Shown here: positions 55,250 to 64,000 of the stretch, in pieces
Position numbering within the stretch: position 1 is the stretch's first letter
Layout of the letters: every line of letters begins with the position of its first letter
Assembly: GCA_022570795.1 (NCBI GenBank)
Contig: JAKUDP010000019.1
Span: 1-64,000, forward strand
Source: Sphaerulina vaccinii
Lineage: Eukaryota; Ascomycota; Dothideomycetes; Mycosphaerellales; Mycosphaerellaceae
Direction: 5' to 3'
DNA: 64,000 nucleotides
The notes under the pieces: generated by a model
Told to the model about the DNA's origin: nothing
Database searches by the model: none
Seen by the model: the letters and a program-made list of their open reading frames with translations, nothing else
Made by a program: the position numbers and the translations under genes

Positions 55250-58200
55250 ATGTTTACCGCCGTTGTGCTGAGCGCCTTGTGCGTATCAGTCGCTCATGGC
55301 ATGACCGATGACCATATCAGCGACCTGAGACGCAGCACTCAAGACTTGTTCTATCATGGTTTCGACAACTACATGAACATTGCTTTTCCCGAGGATGAGC
55401 TCTTGCCTATATCATGCAAGCCTCTGACACGATTTCGTGAAGACACAATCGACAACTTCCATCTCAACGACGTACTCGGCAACTACAGTCTTACTCTCAT
55501 TGACTCCTTGTCGACACTGGCAATACTCGCTTCAGGTGATCAGGACAAGAAAAGTAGGCGCAATCCGCTTCGCGACTTCCAGAATGGCGTCAAGAGTTTG
55601 GTCGAGCTCTATGGAGATGGCTCAGATATGCAGCCATGTGGCACGCGAGCATGTGGTTTCGATCTGGACAGCAAAGTGCAGGTCTTCGAGACCAACATCC
55701 GTGGAGTAGGAGGACTGCTGTCTGCACACCTGTTCGCTCAGGGTGACCTTCCAATCAAGGGATACGAGCCAGTTTGGAAGAAGGGCTCAAGACCTGGCAT
55801 CAAATGGAAGAATGGCTTCAGGTACAACGGACAACTGCTTCGCCTGGCCAAGGATCTAGCCGAGAGACTGCTTCCTGCCTTCAGCACATCGACAGACATC
55901 CCATACCCGAGAGTCAACCTACGACATGGCATTCTGTTCTATCAGGACGCTGAGAATGGCTTTTGTCGCGCGGATGGCACTTCTACAGAATCTCGCGAAA
56001 TCACCGAGAATTGTGCGGCAGGTGCAGGCAGTCTGGTTCTGGAGTTCACTGCACTTAGTCGCATGACAGGTGACTATCGCTTCGAGGACGCAGCCAAGAA
56101 GGCCTTCTGGGCAATCTGGAATCGGAGATCAAACCTCAATCTACTCGGAAGCGGCATTGATTCTGAGACTGGTCAGTGGATGCCGTCTAACGGAGTCGTG
56201 CAGTCTGGCATTGGTGCCGGCATAGATTCCTTCTTCGAGTATTCGCTCAAGTCACACATTCTACTCTCCAACTTGCCATACAATGCAGACAACTATTCCA
56301 CAGAATCGCCAGAAAGCTTCCTTCGCGTGTGGGAACAGGCTCATGCTGCGGTCAAGAGGCACATCTATCGTGGACCGAGCATGGTCAAGCACCCTTTCTA
56401 TGGCCAAGTCGACTTCTTCTCTGGTGGAGATCGTGCTACGTGGATCGACAATCTTTCTGCCTATTGGCCTGGTCTACTGGTCTTGGCAGGAGAAGTGGAC
56501 GAGGCAGTTGAGTCTCACTTACTATGGAGCGCACTGTGGACAAGGTTTGGAGCGCTGCCTGAACGATGGCAAGTCGGAAGCAACTACTTCGAGACATGGG
56601 CCAAGAAATGGGCTGGTCGGCCAGAATTCATCGAGAGCACTTGGTATCTCTTCCAAGCTACCAAGGATCCTTACTACCTTCACGTCGGCGAGATGACTCT
56701 GCGTAATATTCGTCAACGCTGCTGGACGCAGTGTGGCTGGGCTGGTTTGGACGACATCACCACTGGCAAGCAAGGAGATCGCATGGAGAGCTTCTTCCTC
56801 GGCGAGACTGCAAAATACCTCTATCTGCTCTTTTCACCAGACCATCCACTCAACAAACTCGACCGGCCAATTGTCTTCACTACGGAAGGTCATCCTCTCG
56901 TTATCCCAGACCGCGTCAGAGCGGAACATTCTCTCACAACAGACAACAGGCGCCACGAAAGACGTTACTCTCCGGCAATAGCAGCAACGTGTCCAGCTCA
57001 GCCGTCGCCTTTACCATTGACAGTCAGCAACACTGCAAACAGAGCAGATTTGTTCCATGCGGCAGCACTGGTACAGCTTCATCTGGTCCCAGTCCAGCCC
57101 CAACATTCATCACCATTAGAAGAAGGCTCGAAGCACAGTCCTGGCATATCGTTCGCGGATGTGCGTAGCCCTACTAATTATACGTTCTATCCTTGGACTT
57201 TGCCACAGAGCCTTGTGCCTGCGAAGGGACTTTCGAGTCCGATCATCAATCCAGGTGAGTGCCTTCTTCTCTGGCAGCTCATGTATGCTGCGGCGATGAG
57301 CTCAAACACGTTGCATTGCATGAGAACAGCAACGCTCTCAAGACATTTGCTGACCTTTTTTTTTTCTTCTAGTTACCAGCACGCTCACTTTCCCGGCCAT
57401 TGGTGGTGACACGGCGCAGGGCTTCTCAGCGCAGAATGTACCAGACGGCATACTGCTCATGTCACTCTCCAATGTCCGCCTCGGCATGGTTCAGGAACCG
57501 AGAAAGGTGCTACTGCCAGATGGACAAGACCTGATGATTGGAGAGGAGTACCGCATCAACACTATCGCGACCGTACACCTTGGCAAAGATCAACAAGTTC
57601 TGCTTACCGGCGGCGCACTCAAGGATGTCAACGCTGATGATCCTCACTTCACGAGACATCGAGATTTGGAGATGATCGATCTAGTCCTGGACCTGCCCCT
57701 CTCGGACCAGAAGTCAGCAGCTGCGCCAATTGAGCTCGAAAGTATAGAGAATGGTACCTTTGATGCGCTGTGGGATAAACTTGACAATATGCTGATTGAA
57801 CTCGGTTCAGATATAAAGATTTCTGATAAACTGCGCAGCAAAGTCAGCTCCGGCGGCACAGCGCGTCCACAAGTACCGACCCAGACCTTCAGACCACTCA
57901 TTCCAGCCATTTTGCCTACTGGCATTGGATCAATCCCACCTGGAGCCGGAATGGACATCGACGTCTCAGCAATCCCCTTCGGCCAGCTTCCTCAAAAGGA
58001 CATTTACTACCTTGACGACACACTCTGTAACCACAGATTACCTTCACACATCGCCAAAAATTACCAGATCCTCATCGTCCAACGAGGCGGCTGCTCTTTC
58101 GGCGAAAAGCTCGCAAACATTCCCTCATTCGTCCCATCAACAAAGGCCCTCCAGCTCGTCGTCGTGATTAGCCATTCTGGCGACTCGAATGCAGATTCTG

Positions 58201-58517
58201 GTGGATTGATCAGACCTCTCCTCGACGAAGTACAGAAAACTCCTAATGGTATTTTGAGACTTCATCCTATCGCTATGTGCATGGTTGATGGTTCTCATGT
58301 TCCGACAGTGAGGTATGGAGTTGATGATGGAAAACAAGAGAATGTTGCAGCGTTATTGAGAAGGATTGCGAGTGTTGAGGGGTGGTTTGATGATATTGAC
58401 GGGAAGTTGATTAGTGAGGAGAAAGTTGGTGCGGGAATGGGCATGGGAATGGGAGTTAAGAGGAGGTATTCTTTCGCTAGCATGGGTGTTCCTATTGCGA
58501 ATTTACATCAGGTTTGA
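55250..58517 (+). CDS. MNL1: EDEM/Htm1-type GH47 alpha-mannosidase-like protein of ER-associated degradation
   Basis: A 1049-aa protein in two exons, 55250-57254 and 57373-58517. The intron (118 nt) has donor GTGAGT, branch CTGAC, a long T tract and TTCTAG, and joins SSPIINP to VTSTLTF in frame. The ATG at 55250 gives a signal peptide (MFTAVVLSALCVSVAHG); an in-frame ATG 20 codons earlier would bury it. The GH47 domain spans about residues 25-480, with FHLNDVLGNYSLTLIDSLST, FETNIRGVGGLLSAH, DFFSGGDRATWIDNLSAYWP and MESFFLGETAKYLYLLF. The extended C-terminal half includes a PA-like piece (IVQRGGCSFGEKL, about residue 905). EDEM/Htm1 proteins trim mannose from misfolded glycoproteins in the ER for disposal. 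The length fits filamentous-fungal members. Confidence 0.93.
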
Positions 58518-59298
58518 GCGTATCATGGGTAGTAGAGATTGTAATTATACAATTCGTAATGTTGTATTACGTATATTTAAGAGTATATCAAGATAATGTT
58601 TGTACATAAGTAGTGGATAGTGTCTTTTGTTACGCATTGTTCTCTGCACTCCTCATACACTACACGCCTCCTCTGCTATTTTGGATCCCAAGTGCATTTT
58701 CGTACAGCCGAGAGCGTCGCAAAGAGAGCCAGATCAATCTCGTCATCTCCTCCTCCACCTCCATTCTAGCTATCTTCTCGCCAACATATTTGCCTTGCTG
58801 GGCCTGAGCCTGTTATGTCAGTATGGGGACGCTGTGAGGTAAAGCTGAAGAAGGCTCAGATGGCGCTGATGCTGGCGAATAGAAAGGGTTAGAATAAGGA
58901 TTTTGATGGGAGGTAGAAGAACTAAGGGTACATATATAGCTTTGCCATGATCCGTGAGGGAAGAAATGGGGCGAGATGGTATCGGAGTTCTGTCGTAGGT
59001 AGGTAGGTAAATTGTTCTTCTGGTTATGATGAGCTAGTCTATCATCTGACTCTCATAGAATTGTTCTGATCAGCTTCGATTTTCATTTTTTGCTATACTT
59101 TATTTTACACGAGAGGTCTCCTATATGCCCGCCCGCCTGCCTGAAGATGAGGGACAACAGTGCCTGCGGAAATACCATATACGCGCCAACCAGCAAGAAA
59201 GACTGCATTCATGCTGCATACATGCATACAGCATTCTCTTTCTGCAATTCCCTTTGCGCTTCTGACACTGATCAGATTAGATGCTTCTTTCTCTCTAT
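58518..59298. other. Convergent intergenic region
   Basis: Holds the 3' ends of the Htm1-type gene and of the small secreted peptide gene. Direct GTAG-rich runs occur near 58.99 kb; no gene seen. Confidence 0.5.
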
Positions 59299-59517
59299 CT
59301 ACCTAGGAAGTTTCCAAGCTGGATCGTATTTGTATTGCGTTGCTGAGGATTGGATGTACGTAGGTTCTGATGGTGAGGGCGTAGTCTCGCTGATCCAGTT
59401 CGTATGGGTTGTTGTAGTTGCGGACACTGAGGCCGGTAAGGTGAGGTTGGGTTCTGCGTTGGCGATGCTGCAGCCCACGGCCATCATGGCGATGATGATG
59501 AAGGATGGGATCCGCAT
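59299..59517 (-). CDS. Small secreted peptide candidate
   Basis: A 72-aa frame starting MRIPSFIIIAMMAVGCSIANA, a textbook signal peptide with an AxA-type cleavage site, followed by about 50 residues rich in Thr, Ser and Pro with no Cys. The ATG is preceded on its strand by a CAA/ACA-rich stretch typical of fungal 5' UTRs. A longer overlapping frame in another register lacks these features. Without Cys it is not a typical disulfide-bonded effector; a cell-wall or processed peptide is possible. Not recognised. Confidence 0.5.
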   Translation of the reverse strand: MRIPSFIIIAMMAVGCSIANAEPNLTLPASVSATTTTHTNWISETTPSPSEPTYIQSSATQYKYDPAWKLPR

Positions 59518-60159
59518 CTTTGCTTTGGTGATGTTGTTGTTGTTGTTGTAGAGTTGAGGGAGGAGTGTTGCTTGCTTGTGGATGTTGTTGGTAGTAGCTG
59601 GAAGTTCTTCGAGGAGTATGCGTGCCAGTAGTGTTGGATGTTGTTGATGTCAAGGACGAGGTAAGGCCTTGTTGTTGTAAGATATATATGAATATCAATA
59701 TATTCAGAAAGACTAAGTCTGATTAGCTATTCTCTGACTGGCTACCGGTGGACTTGAGTTCTGCCACGAGGTATCCATATGCCTCAGGCGCGCAATAGTA
59801 AAGTGCCTAAGTGTCGTATGAGATATCCGTAGTGGTACGCCAGGACGACTTCGTGCTCTAAGACGAGCCTCCTCTCGATGAGCCGGGCTATGATAAGTCC
59901 TCGATGCTGAGGAAAGTAAGTCTCCAGGTCATACATTCACATCGCGAAAAGTCCATATCTCCTGGCGCTAGTGGATGTCCTCACGCTAATGCAGAGTCCG
60001 CGTTGCTGAACCACCCTTTACGTTGTTGTGTTGCTCCTGAGTCAGATCGTGCCATTGCTAGAACCTCGATGCGTGTCGCTCCATGCGTATAGGTCTCATG
60101 CCGGACCTCAATTAATCAGCACCGAATCGCATTCAGCCTATTCGCCATCATTCTGCTCA
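59518..60159. other. Intergenic, no gene seen
   Basis: Probable 5' region of the secreted-peptide gene, including an AAC/ACA-rich tract, and the 3' flank of SSU72. Nothing else was identified. Confidence 0.5.
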
Positions 60160-61131
60160 TCAAAACCAAGCCAAAGTCCAAAGCGCAGGCAAACTCGGCC
60201 ACCTCTCCTGCCACTCCGCCAAAATCTCCGGAACCCTCTCATCAAACCCTCCCCTTGGCCCTCCACTCCCCTGATCAAAAGCCCCTCCACTACCCCCAGC
60301 TTGCAAATACGCATCCCTCTCCTCTTTCGCCGCAGAATTCAACGTATCCGCCAATTCCAAAATCGCTCTCCCACCAACAAGCGCCTCTTCATGATTATCT
60401 TTTATATCGACGTTGAAAACGTGGACGGGGCGGTTCAGCGGACTCCCTCGCGTAAGGAGGTCGTCGACGACGGCATCCCAGCAGCGTTCTTCGCATGTGA
60501 AGACTATGTCTACGACTCCGCTCTCAGCTCCCGAACTGCCGCGATCCTGATCCCACGTTGCATCTACCTCAACCTCCTCTTCCTGCGCAGCTCCCGGTTG
60601 TTGTTGTCCAGCAGGTATAATTTTCCTCTTCCCAACCCTCGGAACACCCACTCTCCAATCCTGCCATCTCTCTGGACCCCATTTGACGTTCTTATTTCGC
60701 TCGAGCATATTCAGAATCCCATTTTGTGTGTAGAGTCTCTGGTTCTTATCCTTGAGTTCTTGCCACATTTGCTGGTAACTCGTACTGTTGAAGTGGTAGA
60801 CGTTTGGTTCGTGGAGTGAAGCGCCTGGTAGACGGACGAGGGAGCCTGTGCCGAAGGATAGGACGGGGTATTGTTGTGGAGAGGATGTCAGGCGCAAGTG
60901 GGCTTCCATGCTGCGGTTGTTGTTTGAGGCGCAGACTGTGCAGAAGCGGAGTTTGAAACCTCCTTGCGACTGTTCTTGTGGAGGTGGTTGGGTTATTTGC
61001 TGAGTGATCTTTTGTTGGCGTAGAGCCGCTTCGTCTGTGGGTTGTTGTTGTTCGGACTCCATGGCTAGGCGTTCAGATTCTGGCGGTGGTGGTGGAGGTG
61101 GAGGGGGAGGTCTTCGTCGAGGGTCGGACAT
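60160..61131 (-). CDS. SSU72: Ssu72, RNA polymerase II CTD Ser5 phosphatase
   Basis: A 323-aa single-exon protein from ATG 61131 (MSDPRRRPPPPP); an in-frame ATG at 61185 would add 18 residues. A run of ten Pro and a Gln-rich linker precede the catalytic domain. FCTVCASNNNRSMEAH holds the Cys-x5-Arg phosphatase signature (about C67 and R73), and SFGTGSLVRLPG, EPNVYHF and VFTCEERCWDAVVDDL are all Ssu72 hallmarks. It dephosphorylates Ser5 of the Pol II C-terminal domain and belongs to the cleavage/polyadenylation factor. Compared with yeast (206 aa) it has the Pro/Gln-rich N-terminus and an acidic/Gln-rich insert (about residues 180-205), both common in filamentous fungi. Confidence 0.95.
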   Translation of the reverse strand: MSDPRRRPPPPPPPPPPESERLAMESEQQQPTDEAALRQQKITQQITQPPPQEQSQGGFKLRFCTVCASNNNRSMEAHLRLTSSPQQYPVLSFGTGSLVRLPGASLHEPNVYHFNSTSYQQMWQELKDKNQRLYTQNGILNMLERNKNVKWGPERWQDWRVGVPRVGKRKIIPAGQQQPGAAQEEEVEVDATWDQDRGSSGAESGVVDIVFTCEERCWDAVVDDLLTRGSPLNRPVHVFNVDIKDNHEEALVGGRAILELADTLNSAAKEERDAYLQAGGSGGAFDQGSGGPRGGFDERVPEILAEWQERWPSLPALWTLAWF

Positions 61132-61696
61132 GTTTCTTATTTGCTTCGGGAGTGCGGGATCTCTCTGCGCCTGCCGTTGCTGCATAGATGCACGCGAGGT
61201 GCGAAGTGAAGTGAAGCTGAACGTTTCGTGGTATAGCTCTATGTTGCGAGTTTGGGTAGGAGCGCCTCTTCACAACCCAAACGTTTCAAGTCTATCGCAT
61301 TTGCGGCCTGTTGGATGTACCGTAGATGATGTGTATGGTATGATCCAGAATCCTGTAGCGTGAGAGTGTATGAAGGTGTTGTTCTCCTACACCGAAGTTC
61401 AAGTTTCACTACTTTCACATGCTCGAGCTCTCCACAGCGGGCCGACATCACGAAACTCACGCGCTAAACGACAAGGATGAGAGAGATGAAGTAGATGCAC
61501 AAGGATGAAGAGGAATTGAGCGTATGCTCTGTTGAAGACGCTCTTTAGGTTATGCTGTGCTCGTAGAATGTATAGACAATTTTCCTGCCATGACGCCCAA
61601 TGCTCGCTCGCTTGATTACTGCCCTTCATGATTCATGCTCGAAAGCTCAGGTCCTTCTCCAGATCTATGCTCGTGTACCAGGTATCTCCCGATATT
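61132..61696. promoter_or_regulatory. SSU72 upstream region and 3' flank of the OSH gene
   Basis: SSU72 and the OSH gene lie head-to-tail on the minus strand. No other coding frame is convincing. Confidence 0.45.
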
Positions 61697-63403
61697 TCAC
61701 GACTCAGCGTCATGGAAGACGTCCTCTCCTCCAATACTGTCCTGCCTCGTCAGCGCGGCAGCACTCGGCGCCTTTCCAGGCTTCGTCGGGTTCCTATAAT
61801 CTAGCGGCTTGGTACCAATGTCTGCTTCTGTTGCAGCCTTAGGTGCAGGCGTAGTTTGGCTGGGCTGAAGAGGTTCCTGTAGCCCAGATGCTGTACCAGC
61901 TGAAGTCGTGAAAGGTGGTGCAGACTCCGTTGAGGTGTTCGTGACTTGTCGCTGGGCAACATCGTTTGCGCCATCGTTCTGCCCGAAGTCTATCAGGTCA
62001 TTCTGTTGCTTCTGTGCTTTTTGCTCAGGCACAGCGGCGCGACGGATGGGCAGTTGTGAGTCCTGCGCTCTGGCAGCCTGTGCGGCTTGAGCAGCCTGTG
62101 GTGTGGAACCATTGTCTGGGGAGGAGAGCTGATGGGTGGTCTGCTGAGAAGGCAGCTTCTCTTGCTCGTCAAACTCCTTCTTGTGCTCCTGCCCAGGCAG
62201 TATGGGCGCAATAGCCAGAATCTGCTCCACTTGCTTCTCAGCAGGCGCAGTATGGTCCAGGTCCGCATCAATGATCCATTCCAGCTTCTCTTCATCTCCA
62301 GGCTGTATTGCCTTGAACAGCTTTGGCTGCCATGGGTTATCTCCTCTTTCCTGGGCCTCCAATCTCTGCTCGTCCTCAATCTTGCTCTTCGCATCCGTCG
62401 CAGTCTTCTGATCCGCCTTCTTGATCGCCTGTGTCGTGTGATACCACAGCTTCTGCGACTCTCGTGGAGCCTGTTCCTCCAAGGGTCGTGCCTTCGGAAT
62501 GCTCGGCTTTGCGTGACTAGCGTCAAAAAACTCCGTCTTCTTCCCGGTCGACAAGTCCTTGATGTACATCTTCTCATTCCAGTGCCCGCTCAGCTCAAAA
62601 AGATTCTTCCCTGTACTGCTCTTCTTGATGTACCCGCTGATAGCATTGTATCCACCACCTACCCAGCCCTTCACCTTGAACTCAATGTCCGCCTCCAGAT
62701 CCATCTCAGGACTTCGCACAATCGCATGATCGCCCAACTCATACTTCATCTTTCCAAACAAGATTCCTCTTGCGTACATGTTCGGCTGAGTGATAAAGTA
62801 CCTTTCACCGTTCCGGTTCAAGAAGCGCATAACCGCAATCCCCTCCATGAAAGAACCCACACTGTTGCCCAAGAACTTGCTTCTCGGTTTCAAACACCCA
62901 TCGATTCGAATGTGGTGCTCTGGAGCCATGAAGAAGTAGGAACTCTTTGGTGGATGATGACAGGTCTGTTCACTGATGTAGTATCCTTTCGTCCCATCTG
63001 GATAGTCCCAGTATCCTGTGAAGATCTCTCCTAGGATGGGGTTGAGCGGTTTCTTGACTCCTGGTGGCTTGATATGCCAGCCTGACAAGTAGAATTTTGT
63101 GACTGCGGCAAATCGTTCGATAGGATCCTCAATCTCTGGGATGTGCAGCATGGTCTCCGGGTGTGCCATGAAGTTTGTTATACGCTCAAGCATTGATCGG
63201 GGCTCCAAGATGAAAGTGGGAAGAGTGACGCGAGAAAGGTCCGCGCCTGGTCGTAGTTGTGAGATGATGTGCGTGAGGACATTGCCCTGCTCTTCGCTGA
63301 CGACCGTCTGGTCGCCATCTCCAGCTTCATTGTCGCTACGGTCCTGCTCAGTTGAGCCGCGCGCACTCGACGCTATCGAGTTCTTTCTGTGGCCCAGCAC
63401 CAT
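61697..63403 (-). CDS. Oxysterol-binding protein-related (OSH) lipid-transfer protein
   Basis: A 568-aa single-exon protein. The ATG at 63403 (MVLGHRKNSIASSARGS) was chosen because the frame upstream starts only with TTG. The ORD domain spans about residues 40-400: LSRVTLPTFILEPRSMLERI (lid and core entry), KPLNPILGEIFTGYWDYPDG and the signature EQTCHHPP (residues 145-152; consensus EQVSHHPP), followed by FELSGHWNEKMYIKDL and the C-terminal WYHTTQAIKKADQKTATDAK helix. No PH or ankyrin domain, so it is a short ORP. These proteins move sterols, PI4P or phosphatidylserine between ER and other membranes; the ligand is not decidable here. The last roughly 130 residues are Gln/Ala/Ser-rich and probably disordered. 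Confidence 0.93.
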   Translation of the reverse strand: MVLGHRKNSIASSARGSTEQDRSDNEAGDGDQTVVSEEQGNVLTHIISQLRPGADLSRVTLPTFILEPRSMLERITNFMAHPETMLHIPEIEDPIERFAAVTKFYLSGWHIKPPGVKKPLNPILGEIFTGYWDYPDGTKGYYISEQTCHHPPKSSYFFMAPEHHIRIDGCLKPRSKFLGNSVGSFMEGIAVMRFLNRNGERYFITQPNMYARGILFGKMKYELGDHAIVRSPEMDLEADIEFKVKGWVGGGYNAISGYIKKSSTGKNLFELSGHWNEKMYIKDLSTGKKTEFFDASHAKPSIPKARPLEEQAPRESQKLWYHTTQAIKKADQKTATDAKSKIEDEQRLEAQERGDNPWQPKLFKAIQPGDEEKLEWIIDADLDHTAPAEKQVEQILAIAPILPGQEHKKEFDEQEKLPSQQTTHQLSSPDNGSTPQAAQAAQAARAQDSQLPIRRAAVPEQKAQKQQNDLIDFGQNDGANDVAQRQVTNTSTESAPPFTTSAGTASGLQEPLQPSQTTPAPKAATEADIGTKPLDYRNPTKPGKAPSAAALTRQDSIGGEDVFHDAES

Positions 63404-64000
63404 GTTGGATCTTATCCTCGCTGCCTGGCCTATTGGCGACAATAGACTGGCAGGAACGGGTGCTCACGGCAGAGCTGGAGATATGTTGGCGGTATGCAGT
63501 GTCAGTCTTAGGGTAAAGATCTGATCAATGGTGTCTGATAGAGTGTCGTTGCTGCTGTCGTGAAAGAGGATCGAGAAGAGGAAGTCAAACCAGGATCTCA
63601 CAAACATCTCACGTTCCTCCGTCATGACATCAGCGCGCCAAGGCCGCTAAGTTTTGTGGTATGCAAGGCAAGAACAGACGGACTTCTTCATCAACACGAC
63701 GATTGCTGAGATGAACCTATTCTTTCAACATCTACATATCCTTCTAGCGATATACCATCATCTCCCATCATTTGTGCAGCCCAGCTGCCCATTCAGACCA
63801 AGACGGGTCTCAGCTGACGCACAGCACGCGCAGCCACGTTTTCAGAAAACCTCAGCTAGCGAAACTAGCTCTCACATGCGGATGCGGCTGTTCCTGAGAA
63901 CCGGTGCAAGAAATACAGCGAAAGAACATATGCCGCCCAACTTGGCCGACCGCATGCCCATATTCTCCCGAGAAAATGAAGCTCTCTGCTAGCCAATCGA
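63404..64000. promoter_or_regulatory. Upstream region of the OSH gene
   Basis: Promoter and leader of the OSH gene, running to the window edge. No additional gene could be supported. Confidence 0.45.

Overview
The window is one end of a chromosome from a filamentous ascomycete, probably a Dothideomycete. It opens with about 24 CCCTAA repeats, so the left edge is the telomere tip. Genes carry short introns (54-118 nt) with GTAAGT/GTACGT-type donors and CTGAC/CTGAT branch sites, as in Pezizomycotina. The class-level placement is inference from protein style, not a database match.

Layout. Bases 1-146 are telomere. From 147 to about 41 kb is gene-poor accessory subtelomere: decayed genes, diverged tandem repeats, foldback hairpins and a few lineage-specific genes. 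These are a zinc-knuckle-like protein at 9.7 kb, coiled-coil proteins at 12 and 26.8 kb, an AT-hook/PHD-like protein at 23-25 kb, an RS-rich/Cys-rich protein at 25.6-26.4 kb, an unrecognised nuclear-looking protein at 29.6-30.7 kb, and a damaged secreted GMC oxidoreductase at 36.4-38.5 kb. A conserved mitochondrial GHITM/Bax-inhibitor-family gene lies at 41.1-42.1 kb. Then 42.2-51.4 kb is nearly empty and includes a heavily diverged satellite of about 400-bp units. From 51.4 kb to the end is ordinary euchromatin with conserved genes: a GNAT acetyltransferase, TIM50, an EDEM/Htm1-type GH47 protein, a small secreted peptide, SSU72 and an oxysterol-binding (OSH) protein.

How genes relate. TIM50 and the Htm1-type gene are divergent over a 405-bp shared promoter. 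The RS-rich gene and the 26.8-kb coiled-coil gene are also divergent, each with an intron in its 5' UTR. The rest show no pathway clustering.

Most interesting signal. A family of tRNA-like, apparently Pol III-type units (A-box-like start, B-box-like segment, conserved GGCGATnGTTTTGCYCTT-type motif, T-run about 150-170 nt downstream) occurs as a five-unit direct array with a 228-239-bp period at 39.6-40.7 kb. It also occurs as a pair at 2.4-2.8 kb (period 233), an inverted pair at 4.06-4.35 kb (period 235) and a solo copy at 52.3 kb. One unit folds as an intron-containing tRNA with a CTA (amber) anticodon. A second signal is a set of short foldback hairpins at 19-22 kb, one of which appears as an insertion relative to an empty homologous site at 34.5 kb.
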